Assembly: GCF_013409305.1 (NCBI RefSeq)
Contig: NZ_JACBZJ010000001.1
Coordinates: 806,001 to 870,000 of the forward strand
Length of the DNA: 64,000 bases
Direction: 5' to 3'
From: Cellulomonas soli
GTDB lineage: Bacteria > Actinomycetota > Actinomycetes > Actinomycetales > Cellulomonadaceae
The notes under the pieces are model-generated. The model ran no database searches. It had not been told where the DNA came from and worked only from the letters and a program-made list of their open reading frames with translations. Below are positions 47,912-56,674 of the stretch, piece after piece (the first letter of the stretch is position 1; every line of letters starts with the position of its first letter). Made by a program: the position numbers and the translations under genes.

Positions 47912-50900
47912 ATGTCGTTCACGGCACCGCAGGGTGCACGCCCCGCACCCCCGTCCGTCCCGTCCGGCAAGGTCGTGCTGCAGGCGCCCCCCGAGATCCA
48001 ACCGTCCGACGGTGTGTCCGGGATGCTCGCCAACGCGATCCCGATGCTCGGCTCCGTCGGCTCGATCGTGTTCGTGGCGATGGCCAACCCCGGACCCCGG
48101 GGCACGCTCGCCGCCGGCATGTTCCTGCTGGCCTCGGTCGGGTTCATCGGCGTCAACGGGTGGCGGCAGCGTTCGCAGCACCAGGCGGCCGTCGTCGGCG
48201 CCCGTCGCGAGTACCTGGCGTACCTGGCCGACCTGCGAGGGACGGTCCGGCACACCGCCCGCCGGCAGCGCGACGCAGCACTGTGGGCCTCGCCCGACCC
48301 CCGCTCGCTCGCCGCGATCGCCGAGGAACGTTCCCGCGTCTGGGAGCGTCGACCCGGGCACCCCGAGTTCCTGCGCACCCGTGTCGGCGTGGGCGAGCAG
48401 CCGCTGGCCCTCGAGCTGGAGGCCCCCGAGACCCCGCCGCTGGCCCAGCTCGACCCCGTGGCCGCGTCCGCCGCGCACCGGTTCCTCGTGACGCACAGCG
48501 TGCAGCAGGACATCCCGCTCGCGCTCGACGTGCAGTCCGTCGCGCGCATCGAGCTGATCGGCCCGGAGGCCGAGGCTCGCGCGCTGGCCCGCGCGGTCGT
48601 CACGCAGCTGACGACGTTCCACTCGCCGGAGAACCTGCAGGTGGCGGTGCTCGCCGGCGCCCGCACGGCAGCCGAGTGGGAGTGGGTGAAGTGGCTCCCG
48701 CACGCGCACTCCACCCGCGCGCGGGACGCCGTCGGGCCCGCACGGCTCATCGGCGAGGCCCTCGCCGACATCGAGTCGCTGCTGGCGGAGGGCCTGCGCG
48801 AACGCCCTCGCTTCGCCGCGAACGTGCAGGACGCACCGCTCCCGCACGTCCTCGTCGTGGTGGACGGCGGCCAGGTGCCGGTGGGCAACGCGATCCTCAC
48901 CTCCGACGGCGTCCTCGGCGTCACCGTGCTCGAGCTCCCCGAGCGGTGGGACGACCTCGACGACCCCTCGACCCTGCGCTTCACGGTCGGCGCCAAGGCG
49001 ACGACGGGCCCCCGCGCCGGGCAGGTCCCTGCCGAGGTCGTCCGGCTCGGCGTCGCACCCAGCCGCCTGCACGTCGACCAGCTGTCCGTCGCCGAGGCGG
49101 AGGCGGCCGCCCGCCGTCTGCTCCCGCTGCACCTCGACGCCAGCACGCAGGGCTCCGAGGTCGCCGTCTCGTCCGAGCTCGTCGACCTGCTCGGGCTGGA
49201 CGACGTGCGCGACCTCGACCTGGACGTGGCCTGGCGCCCCCGGCTGCCCCGTGACCGGCTGCGGGTGCCGATCGGCCTCACGCCGCAGGGCCAGCCCGTC
49301 GCCCTCGACCTCAAGGAGTCGGCGCAGCAGGGCATGGGCCCGCACGGCCTCATCATCGGCGCGACCGGTTCCGGCAAGTCCGAGGTGCTGCGCACGCTGG
49401 TGCTCGCCCTGGCCCTCACGCACTCGCCCGAGGACCTCAACTTCGTCCTCGTCGACTTCAAGGGCGGCGCGACGTTCGCCGGCATGGCGGGCATGCCGCA
49501 CGTCTCGGCGGTCATCACCAACCTCGGCGAGGAGCTCACGCTCGTCGACCGCATGCAGGACGCCCTGCAGGGCGAGATGGTCCGCCGCCAGGAGCTGCTG
49601 CGCGCCGCAGGGAACTTCGCGAACGTCGCCGACTACGAACGGGCCCGGCACACCGACCGCCCCGACCTGGCCCCACTGCCCGCGCTGCTCATCGTGTGCG
49701 ACGAGTTCTCCGAGCTGCTGTCCGCCAAGCCGGAGTTCGTCGACCTGTTCGTCGCGATCGGCCGCCTGGGCCGGTCCCTGCAGATGCACCTGCTGCTCTC
49801 GAGCCAGCGGCTCGAGGAGGGCCGTCTGCGCGGCCTGGAGTCGCACCTGTCCTACCGGATCGGCCTGCGCACGTTCTCCGCGCAGGAGTCGCGGGCCGTG
49901 CTCGGTGTGCCCGACGCGTACGAGCTGCCCGGCATCCCCGGCGTCGGCTACCTCAAGCCGGACCCGACGACGATGGTCCAGTTCCGCGCCTCGTACGTGT
50001 CCGGACCGCCCAAGGCGCGGCGCCGTCAGACGGGCAACGCTCCGGGCGCACCCGCCGGCCGCGCGCGCCTGGAGACGTTCTCCGCCGCGCCCGTGCTCGG
50101 GCTGCGCACCACCGACGAGGCGGTCGCGCCGCTGCCCGGCGCCGAGCCCGACGAGACCCGGGCGACCTTCGACATCGCCGTCCAGCGCATGTCCGGACGC
50201 GGACCGGCCGCGCACCAGGTGTGGTTGCCTCCCCTGATCGTCCCCTCGACGTTCGACCAGCTGATGCCCGACCTCGTCGTCGACCCGGCACTGGGCCTGG
50301 TGTCGCCGTCATGGCGCGGAGCAGGGACGTTGACGATCCCGCTCGGCATCGTCGACCGACCGCTCGAGCAGCGGCGCGAGCACCTCGCGGTGCAACTCGC
50401 AGGGGCCTCCGGGCACATGGCCGTCGTCGGCGGCCCGCGCACCGGCAAGAGCACGCTCGTCCGCTCGGTCGTGACGGGCCTGTCCCTGACGAACACCCCG
50501 CGCGAGGTGCAGTTCTACGTGCTCGACTTCGGAGGCGGGACGTTCGCGCCGATGGCCCGCCTGCCGCACGTGGCGGGCGTCGCCGCCCGGTCCGACGCCG
50601 ACGTGGTCCGACGGGTCGTCGCCGAGGTCGAGGGGATCATCGACGGCCGCGAGCGGTACTTCCGCGACTACGGGATCGACTCCATCGAGACCTACCGCAC
50701 GCGCCGCGCCCAAGGGCAGGTCGACGACGGCTACGGCGACGTGTTCCTGGTGCTCGACGGCTGGGGGACGCTGCGCAGCGAGTACGACGAGCTCGAGCTG
50801 CGGGTGCAGGCGATCGCGGGGCGCGGCCTCACCTTCGGCGTGCACCTGATCGCCTCCGCCACGCGGTGGATGGACTTCCGCTCGCAGGTCAAGGACCTGT

Positions 50901-51901
50901 TCGGCACCCGCATCGAGATGCGGCTCGGCGACCCCATGGACTCCGAGATCGACCGCAAGGTCGCCGTGAACGTGCCGACCGGTCGACCGGGGCGTGCGCT
51001 CGTCACCTCGAAGCACCATGCGCTGACGGCCCTGCCGCGCATCGACGGCGACGGCGCCGCGGACACCCTCGGGGCCGGGGTCGAGCACCTCGTGCAGGCG
51101 GTCGCCGACGCGTGGACCGGCGCACCCGGACCGCGCCTGCGTCTGCTGCCGGACCAGATCGGACTCGACGTCGTCCGCACCGGCGCCGCACCGGACGCGA
51201 CCGACCGTCGCCTGCTCCTCGGTATCGACGAGTCGCGCCTGGCCCCTGTCGCGTTCGACGCGGCCGAGGAGCCGCACCTGTACGCGTTCGGCGACGGCGG
51301 GTCCGGCAAGTCCAGCTTCCTGCGGCTGGTGGCCGCGGAGATCCGCCGCACGCACACCCCCGCACAGGCGCAGGTCTTCGCGGTCGACCTGCGGCGCTCC
51401 CTGCTCGGGGAGATCCCGGACGAGTACCTCGCGGGCTACCTGACGACGCAGCAGCAGGCCACGACCGAGCTCACCGGGCTGGCCGACTACCTGCGCAGCC
51501 GGCTGCCCGGGCCTGATGTGACCCCCGAGCAGCTGCGCAACCGGACCTGGTGGTCCGGTGCCGAGGTCTTCGTGCTGGTCGACGACTACGACCTCGTGGC
51601 CACCAGCTCGGGCAACCCCCTGGCGGCGCTCGCGCCGCTGCTCGCGCAGGCTCGCGACGTCGGTCTGCACCTGGTCCTCACCCGACGCTCGGGCGGGGCC
51701 GGACGGGCGATGTACGAGCCGGTCCTGCAGTCGCTGCGCGACCTGGCCGCCCCCGGGCTCGTGCTCTCCGGGGACCCGGAGGAGGGTGCCCTGGTCGGCG
51801 GTGTCCGGCCGACGCCGTCCGTCCCCGGCCGTGCCCACATGGTCAGCCGCTCGGCCGGTCACCAGGTCGTCCAGCTCGCCTGGAGCCCACCGACGCTCTG
51901 A
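47912..51901 (+). CDS. eccC: type VII secretion ATPase EccC (FtsK/SpoIIIE family)
   Basis: A 1329-residue motor, encoded as a single fused EccCa-EccCb chain. Two N-terminal membrane helices (about 38-80), a DUF domain, then three ATPase modules: Walker A GATGSGKSE (about 485), GGPRTGKST (about 840) and GDGGSGKSS (about 1127). Walker B-like segments include LLIVCDEFSELL, DVFLVLDGW and VFVLVDDYD. Module 1 has intact catalytic residues, while modules 2 and 3 mainly serve substrate binding in known systems. It drives export of the WXG100 proteins and toxins. GAGGAG lies about 10 bases before the ATG. Confidence 0.96.
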   Translation: MSFTAPQGARPAPPSVPSGKVVLQAPPEIQPSDGVSGMLANAIPMLGSVGSIVFVAMANPGPRGTLAAGMFLLASVGFIGVNGWRQRSQHQAAVVGARREYLAYLADLRGTVRHTARRQRDAALWASPDPRSLAAIAEERSRVWERRPGHPEFLRTRVGVGEQPLALELEAPETPPLAQLDPVAASAAHRFLVTHSVQQDIPLALDVQSVARIELIGPEAEARALARAVVTQLTTFHSPENLQVAVLAGARTAAEWEWVKWLPHAHSTRARDAVGPARLIGEALADIESLLAEGLRERPRFAANVQDAPLPHVLVVVDGGQVPVGNAILTSDGVLGVTVLELPERWDDLDDPSTLRFTVGAKATTGPRAGQVPAEVVRLGVAPSRLHVDQLSVAEAEAAARRLLPLHLDASTQGSEVAVSSELVDLLGLDDVRDLDLDVAWRPRLPRDRLRVPIGLTPQGQPVALDLKESAQQGMGPHGLIIGATGSGKSEVLRTLVLALALTHSPEDLNFVLVDFKGGATFAGMAGMPHVSAVITNLGEELTLVDRMQDALQGEMVRRQELLRAAGNFANVADYERARHTDRPDLAPLPALLIVCDEFSELLSAKPEFVDLFVAIGRLGRSLQMHLLLSSQRLEEGRLRGLESHLSYRIGLRTFSAQESRAVLGVPDAYELPGIPGVGYLKPDPTTMVQFRASYVSGPPKARRRQTGNAPGAPAGRARLETFSAAPVLGLRTTDEAVAPLPGAEPDETRATFDIAVQRMSGRGPAAHQVWLPPLIVPSTFDQLMPDLVVDPALGLVSPSWRGAGTLTIPLGIVDRPLEQRREHLAVQLAGASGHMAVVGGPRTGKSTLVRSVVTGLSLTNTPREVQFYVLDFGGGTFAPMARLPHVAGVAARSDADVVRRVVAEVEGIIDGRERYFRDYGIDSIETYRTRRAQGQVDDGYGDVFLVLDGWGTLRSEYDELELRVQAIAGRGLTFGVHLIASATRWMDFRSQVKDLFGTRIEMRLGDPMDSEIDRKVAVNVPTGRPGRALVTSKHHALTALPRIDGDGAADTLGAGVEHLVQAVADAWTGAPGPRLRLLPDQIGLDVVRTGAAPDATDRRLLLGIDESRLAPVAFDAAEEPHLYAFGDGGSGKSSFLRLVAAEIRRTHTPAQAQVFAVDLRRSLLGEIPDEYLAGYLTTQQQATTELTGLADYLRSRLPGPDVTPEQLRNRTWWSGAEVFVLVDDYDLVATSSGNPLAALAPLLAQARDVGLHLVLTRRSGGAGRAMYEPVLQSLRDLAAPGLVLSGDPEEGALVGGVRPTPSVPGRAHMVSRSAGHQVVQLAWSPPTL

Positions 51902-51931
51902 GGACCCCGAGGGCCCGCTCCGTGACGGCGG

Positions 51932-53782
51932 TCAGACCCGCTCGACGGTGAGTCGACGCTCGCCGAAACGGACCGTCCACCCGACCCCGACGACCGCCCG
52001 CGCGCCGGGCGGCAACGCCGACTCCGCGCCGGACGGGCTGACGACGACCGACCCGTTGGTCGAGCCGCGGTCCGTCACCCACAACATGCCGGGGCCGCTG
52101 CCGTCGAGGCCGAAGGCGAGGTGCACCTTCGACACGGACCTGGCCGGGTCGTCGACGCAGACGACGTGCACGATGCCCGGTTGCGGATCCGGCCGGCGGC
52201 CGATCAGCCCGTCACCGACCACGTCGACCCGTTCGCCGGTGTCCAGGACGAGGCGCAGCTCGGTCACCTCGTCGAGCTGGCGCAACCGCGTGAGCTCGAG
52301 CTCGGCGAACGCGTCGAACGCCGGCGCATGGACCTGACCGCGCGGTGCGGGGTCCTCGCCACCCGGCGGAGGACCTGCGATGGCGGCGGTCGGGGCGGTG
52401 ACCGGCGACGGCACGGGTGGCGCTGACGGCGCAGCGGGTGCTGAGGGCACAGCGGGCGCTGGGGCCACGGCTTGCTCCGGGGGCGCCGCGTCCGCCGCAG
52501 ACGACGCGGGCGGCGGCGCATCGGCGACGACCGGCACCGCACCGGTCGCGGGCGGCCGCGCGGTCGCCCACGGCACGTCGACGAGCGGCGTCGGCCCGGT
52601 CGCGGCCCGGCGCGCCCGTCGGGTCGGGGCGGGTCCGTCCGGGGCAGGGGCGACCGGCTCGACGAGAGCACGCCCGGGCCCGGGCATGCTCTCGAACGGC
52701 ACACGGGCGATCGGTGCCGGCGGGGCGGCGGAGGGCACGGTCGCCGCGGCACCCTGAGGCTCGACGGCCGGCGCCACGGACGCTGCGGGAGCCTGCGGCT
52801 CGGCGGCCGACGACACGTCGGGCCCGGCGGTGCGCGGGTCGACAGGGGGCACCTGGGGCGTCGGCCCACCGACCGAGACGGCCGGATCGCCGGCCACGTC
52901 GGTGTGCCGTCGCGGAGCCGGCTGCGAGGGGAAGGTGAGGACGGGCACGTCCCGCGCCGGCGCGAACGAGGCCGGGACCGCCGTGACGGCACCCTGCTCC
53001 CCCGCGGCCACGACGGGCACGCCGCCCGCTTCCGCGGGCACGGAACGGCTCTGCCGGGGCGCCCGCGGAGGTGTGCCGGCGACGAGCGCGTGCGCCTGCA
53101 GGACGAGCGTGCCGGCCGCCTTGTCGTGCCAGCCGCGCAGGGACGGGCCACGGTCCCAGGCGCCGGAGGCCACCACGGCCCACTGCCCGACGAAGCACAC
53201 CAGCGCCCCCGCACCGACGACGAGGCCCCGCAGCAGGATCGCGAGCAGGCCGGCAGGCCGACCGGTGCGCGCGGACACCGTGCGGATGCCCATCACGGCG
53301 GACCCGACCGTGGCGCCCGTCGTCGCCTCGGCGACCCACTGGCCGATCAGCACGACGAGCGCGAGCACCGACGGGATCGCAGCGACGGGCGAGACGGGTG
53401 CATCGGTGGAGGGCGCGGGCATCGTCAGCCCCACCACGAGCGATGCGCCCCAGACGACGACGGCCAGCAGGACGCTGTCGAGCAGGAACGCCAGGACCCG
53501 CCGCCCGACGGGTGCCACGGCGCCGGGTGCCACCGGGAACGGGCCGGACTGCGCCGGCTCGGCGCGCCGGCCCTGCGGGCCGGGCTCCGGCGGGGGTGTC
53601 CAGGTCGGCGGTTGTGGCGGCCGGGCGCCCCCGGGCGCTGTCCGGGCGGGCCCGTCGTCGCGCGTCTCGGCAGCACGCGGCGGGTCGAGCGCGGCCCGCG
53701 CCCCGCACTCGGCGCAGAACACGGCGCCCGGGTCCAGCGGCAGCCCGCAGGCCGCGCACCGTTGCTGCGGTTGTGACGTCAC
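51932..53782 (-). CDS. zinc-ribbon / RDD / FHA-domain protein 2
   Basis: A 616-residue relative of the 45095 protein: zinc ribbon with Cys9, 12, 23, 26, a Pro-rich stretch, an RDD membrane module (about 88-225, RRVLAFLLDSVLLAVVVWGAS), a long Pro/Ala-rich linker (about 240-500) and a C-terminal FHA domain (GLIGRRPDPQPG, SVSKVHLAF, STNGSVVVS). The linker is much longer than in paralogue 1. It converges on eccC with 30 bases between stops. The probable role is binding a phosphorylated partner at the membrane. GGAGGA precedes the GTG start. Confidence 0.85.
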   Translation of the reverse strand: MTSQPQQRCAACGLPLDPGAVFCAECGARAALDPPRAAETRDDGPARTAPGGARPPQPPTWTPPPEPGPQGRRAEPAQSGPFPVAPGAVAPVGRRVLAFLLDSVLLAVVVWGASLVVGLTMPAPSTDAPVSPVAAIPSVLALVVLIGQWVAEATTGATVGSAVMGIRTVSARTGRPAGLLAILLRGLVVGAGALVCFVGQWAVVASGAWDRGPSLRGWHDKAAGTLVLQAHALVAGTPPRAPRQSRSVPAEAGGVPVVAAGEQGAVTAVPASFAPARDVPVLTFPSQPAPRRHTDVAGDPAVSVGGPTPQVPPVDPRTAGPDVSSAAEPQAPAASVAPAVEPQGAAATVPSAAPPAPIARVPFESMPGPGRALVEPVAPAPDGPAPTRRARRAATGPTPLVDVPWATARPPATGAVPVVADAPPPASSAADAAPPEQAVAPAPAVPSAPAAPSAPPVPSPVTAPTAAIAGPPPGGEDPAPRGQVHAPAFDAFAELELTRLRQLDEVTELRLVLDTGERVDVVGDGLIGRRPDPQPGIVHVVCVDDPARSVSKVHLAFGLDGSGPGMLWVTDRGSTNGSVVVSPSGAESALPPGARAVVGVGWTVRFGERRLTVERV

Positions 53783-53798
53783 GACTCCTCCTGCCCGG

Positions 53799-54806
53799 TC
53801 ACGCGGTGCGGTCGACCAGCGTCTGCGCGAAGGACATCAGGGCGTCCTTCACGGGACCGCCCGGCAGCGGCTCGAGCTCGAGGACGGCCGCGCGGGCGAG
53901 CGCGACGGCGCGACGGCGCGTCTCCTCGACGACCGGGTGCGTGCGCAGCGCGGCCACGGCCTCGGCCAGCTGGTCGTCGCCCGACAGGTCACCGTCGAGC
54001 AGCGCGAGCACCCGCAGGTCCTCCGCGCCGGCGTCGGGCCGTGCTGCGCGTGCACGGAGCAGCAGTGCCGGCAGCGTGGGGACGCGCTCGCGCAGGTCGG
54101 TGCCCGGCGTCTTGCCGGTCACCGCACCGTCCGAGGTGAGGTCGATGACGTCGTCGGCCAGCTGGAAGGCGACGCCGAGCTTCTCGCCGAACTCCGTGAC
54201 GATCTCCACGACGTCGGGCCGGCAGCCGGAGAACATCGCGCCGAACCGCGCCGAGGTGGCGATGAGCGAGGCGGTCTTGTCGGCGAGCACCTGCAGGTAG
54301 TGCACGATCGGGTCCTCGTCGGGGCGCGGGCCCACGGTCTCGTGCAGCTGGCCCAGGCACAGGCGCTCGAAGGTCTGCGCCTGGATCCGGACCGCGTCGG
54401 GGCCCAGGCCCGCGACGGTCGTGGACGCACGGGCGAACAGCAGGTCGCCTGTGAGGATGGCGACCGAGTTGCCCCAGACCTCATGCGCGGAAGGAGCCCC
54501 GCGGCGCAGCGGCGCCGAGTCCATGACGTCGTCGTGGTAGAGCGTGGCCAGGTGCGTGAGCTCGACGACCACGGCCGCGTCGAGCACCTCGCGGCGCGCA
54601 CCGTCGCCGAGCTCGGCGGTCAGCAGGGTGAGCAGCGGTCGCAGACGCTTGCCGCCCGCGTTCACCAGGTGACGCGAGGCGTCGTCGGCGAGCGGGTCGG
54701 TGTGGGTGACGGCGTCGCGCAGCCGCTCCTCGACGACCGTGAGCCGGTCCGTCAACCGGGCGGCGAGCTCGGGGTCGGCGAGCGGCAGGGCGAGTGCGGA
54801 GGTCAC
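53799..54806 (-). CDS. polyprenyl diphosphate synthase (menaquinone side chain type)
   Basis: A 335-residue trans-isoprenyl diphosphate synthase. GGKRLRPLL, the first Asp-rich motif DDVMD, GDLLFARA, and the second Asp-rich motif in LADDVIDLTSD followed by GKTPGTDLRE are all present. It elongates FPP/GGPP to a long-chain diphosphate, most likely for menaquinone. The gene lies just downstream of the complex I operon, which uses that quinone, a frequent actinobacterial order. A possible leaderless promoter stands directly before the GTG. Chain length is not predictable here. Confidence 0.9.
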   Translation of the reverse strand: MTSALALPLADPELAARLTDRLTVVEERLRDAVTHTDPLADDASRHLVNAGGKRLRPLLTLLTAELGDGARREVLDAAVVVELTHLATLYHDDVMDSAPLRRGAPSAHEVWGNSVAILTGDLLFARASTTVAGLGPDAVRIQAQTFERLCLGQLHETVGPRPDEDPIVHYLQVLADKTASLIATSARFGAMFSGCRPDVVEIVTEFGEKLGVAFQLADDVIDLTSDGAVTGKTPGTDLRERVPTLPALLLRARAARPDAGAEDLRVLALLDGDLSGDDQLAEAVAALRTHPVVEETRRRAVALARAAVLELEPLPGGPVKDALMSFAQTLVDRTA

Positions 54807-54839
54807 GGGACGAACCTATCTGTCGCATGCGGCGGACAA
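54807..54839 (-). promoter_or_regulatory. possible leaderless promoter of the polyprenyl synthase gene
   Basis: On the minus strand TTGTCC (54834-54839) and TAGGTT (54813-54818) are separated by 15 bases, and the GTG follows 6 bases after the -10, so transcription could start at or beside the first codon. The spacer is short. Confidence 0.35.
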
Positions 54840-54890
54840 CGGCACCGGTGCCCTCGCCCCGCCGACGACGGGGGTGCCGAGGGTCACACC

Positions 54891-54910
54891 ACGGGCGGCG
54901 CGCCGCCCGT
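54891..54910. terminator. palindrome after the nuo operon
   Basis: ACGGGCGGCGCGCCGCCCGT is a perfect 20-bp palindrome 46 bases beyond the nuoN stop. It could end the nuo transcript. There is no T-run, so it may only be a weak terminator. Confidence 0.45.
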
Positions 54911-54955
54911 CCCGGTCCCGCTCCGACGGTGTCCGTCAGGGCAGGAGCAGCCTCG

Positions 54956-56674
54956 TCAGGGCAGGAACAGTGCCGCCTGGTCGAGGAGCTCGAGCACCGG
55001 GGAGGGGAAGACCCCCAGCAGGATCGTCAGCGCCGCGCACACCGTGACCGCGACGGCCGTGAAGCCCTCGGTCGCGACGACGGTCGTCGTGGTCGCCGGT
55101 GCGACCCGGGTGACCGCAACCGTGGCCACGCCCGCCGCGGCGGCCTCGAGGGCCCGCGCCTGCGAGACCTCCTGCTCGACGGCGGCCTCGAGCACCTCCT
55201 CCTCCGGTGCCGGGCTCGGCGTCGCGGGGGCGGTGAAGAACATCAGGACGATGATGCGGACGTAGAAGAACGCGGCGGCAGCCGAGGCTGCGACACCGAC
55301 GACGGCCAACGGCCAGGCGCCTCCGGCGACGGCCGCGGTGAAGACCGTGAACTTCCCGATGAACCCTGCCGTGAGCGGGATACCCGCGAACGAGAGCAGG
55401 AAGAGCGTGAACGACAGGGCGACCAGCGGGTGGGTGCGCCCGAGCCCGGCCCACTGCGACAGGTGCGTGGCCTCGCCGAGGACGGTGCCCTCGTCGTCCT
55501 CGTCGTCCGCACCGCCACCGGCGACCTTCTCGCGGACCACCGAGACGATGCCGAACGCGCCGACGGTCGCCGCGCCGTAGGCCAGCAGGTAGAAGATCAC
55601 CGCGCTCACACCGGACTCCTCGAGCGCGACGACACCGGTGAGCAGGAAGCCGGCGTGCGCGATCGAGGAGTACGCGAGCATCCGCTTGATGTCGGTCTGC
55701 ACGAGCGCGACGACGGTCCCGACGAGCATGGTCAGGATCGCGACGGCGGACAGCACGCCCTGCAGGTCCCACTGCAGCCCGGGGATGACCACGTACACGA
55801 ACCGCAGCAGCGCGCCGGCCGCGGCGACCTTGGTGCACGCACCCATGAAGCCGGTGATCGGCGTCGGCGCACCCTGGTAGACGTCGGGCGTCCAGGAGTG
55901 GAACGGGACCGCACCGATCTTGAACAGCAGGCCCGAGACCACGAGCAGCGAGCCGACGACGAGCAGCGCGTCGAGCCCGGTCGGGTCGGCGGTGGCCGCG
56001 GCGATCTCGGAGTACCGCAGCGAGCCGGAGTACCCGTAGAGCAGCGCGATGCCGAAGAGCATGAGCGCCGAGGCGAACGCACCCAGCAGGAAGTACTTCA
56101 TCGACGCCTCCTGCGAGAGCAGGCGACGGCGACGGGCCATGCCGGTCAGCAGGTACAGCGGGAGCGAGAGGACCTCGAGTGCGACGAACAGCGTGAGCAG
56201 GTCGCCCGTGGCCGGGAAGATCAGCATGCCGCCGGTCGCGAACAGGACGAGCGGGAAGACCTCGGTCTGCTGCAGGCCGTGCTGGCGGGTGAGCTCCTCG
56301 TAGGCCGAGCCGGGGACGGCCGACGCCGACGGCGCGAACGCGTCCTCACCGGTCTCGGTGCGGTCGGCGATCACCAGCAGGGCGATCAGGGCGAGCAGGG
56401 CGATCGTGCCCTGCAGCGCGAGCGCCGGGCCGTCGATCACGAGCGAGCCGCCGAGCACCTCGGTGCCGCCCGAGTCGACCGTGCCGTTCCACAGCGCGGC
56501 CACGGCCACGAGCGAGCCGGCCAGCGCGAGGAAGGCCACGACGAGCTGGACGACGCGGCGGCGCGCGGCGGGGACGAACGCCTCGACGAGCACGCCGAGG
56601 ACGGCGGCCAGCAGCACGATCACGACCGGGCTGAGCTGGGCCCACGCGATGGTGGGCGCGGTGAAGGTGCTCAC
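54956..56674 (-). CDS. nuoN: NADH-quinone oxidoreductase subunit N
   Basis: A 572-residue antiporter-like membrane subunit of complex I with about 14 helices. AYSSIAHAGF and the Lys-containing LFKIGAVPFHSWTPDVYQGAPTP segment (proton channel) are typical of NuoN. Two hydrophilic loops, near residues 185-195 and 380-410 (an acidic DDEDDEG stretch), are longer than in model bacteria. The start overlaps the nuoM stop by 4 bases. Last gene of the operon. Confidence 0.96.
   Translation of the reverse strand: MSTFTAPTIAWAQLSPVVIVLLAAVLGVLVEAFVPAARRRVVQLVVAFLALAGSLVAVAALWNGTVDSGGTEVLGGSLVIDGPALALQGTIALLALIALLVIADRTETGEDAFAPSASAVPGSAYEELTRQHGLQQTEVFPLVLFATGGMLIFPATGDLLTLFVALEVLSLPLYLLTGMARRRRLLSQEASMKYFLLGAFASALMLFGIALLYGYSGSLRYSEIAAATADPTGLDALLVVGSLLVVSGLLFKIGAVPFHSWTPDVYQGAPTPITGFMGACTKVAAAGALLRFVYVVIPGLQWDLQGVLSAVAILTMLVGTVVALVQTDIKRMLAYSSIAHAGFLLTGVVALEESGVSAVIFYLLAYGAATVGAFGIVSVVREKVAGGGADDEDDEGTVLGEATHLSQWAGLGRTHPLVALSFTLFLLSFAGIPLTAGFIGKFTVFTAAVAGGAWPLAVVGVAASAAAAFFYVRIIVLMFFTAPATPSPAPEEEVLEAAVEQEVSQARALEAAAAGVATVAVTRVAPATTTTVVATEGFTAVAVTVCAALTILLGVFPSPVLELLDQAALFLP

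Noticed and set aside
47668..50215. Long minus-strand frames (628 and 825 codons) opposite eccC
   Set aside because: eccC has three intact ATPase motifs and continuous similarity; the opposing frames are low-complexity shadows.
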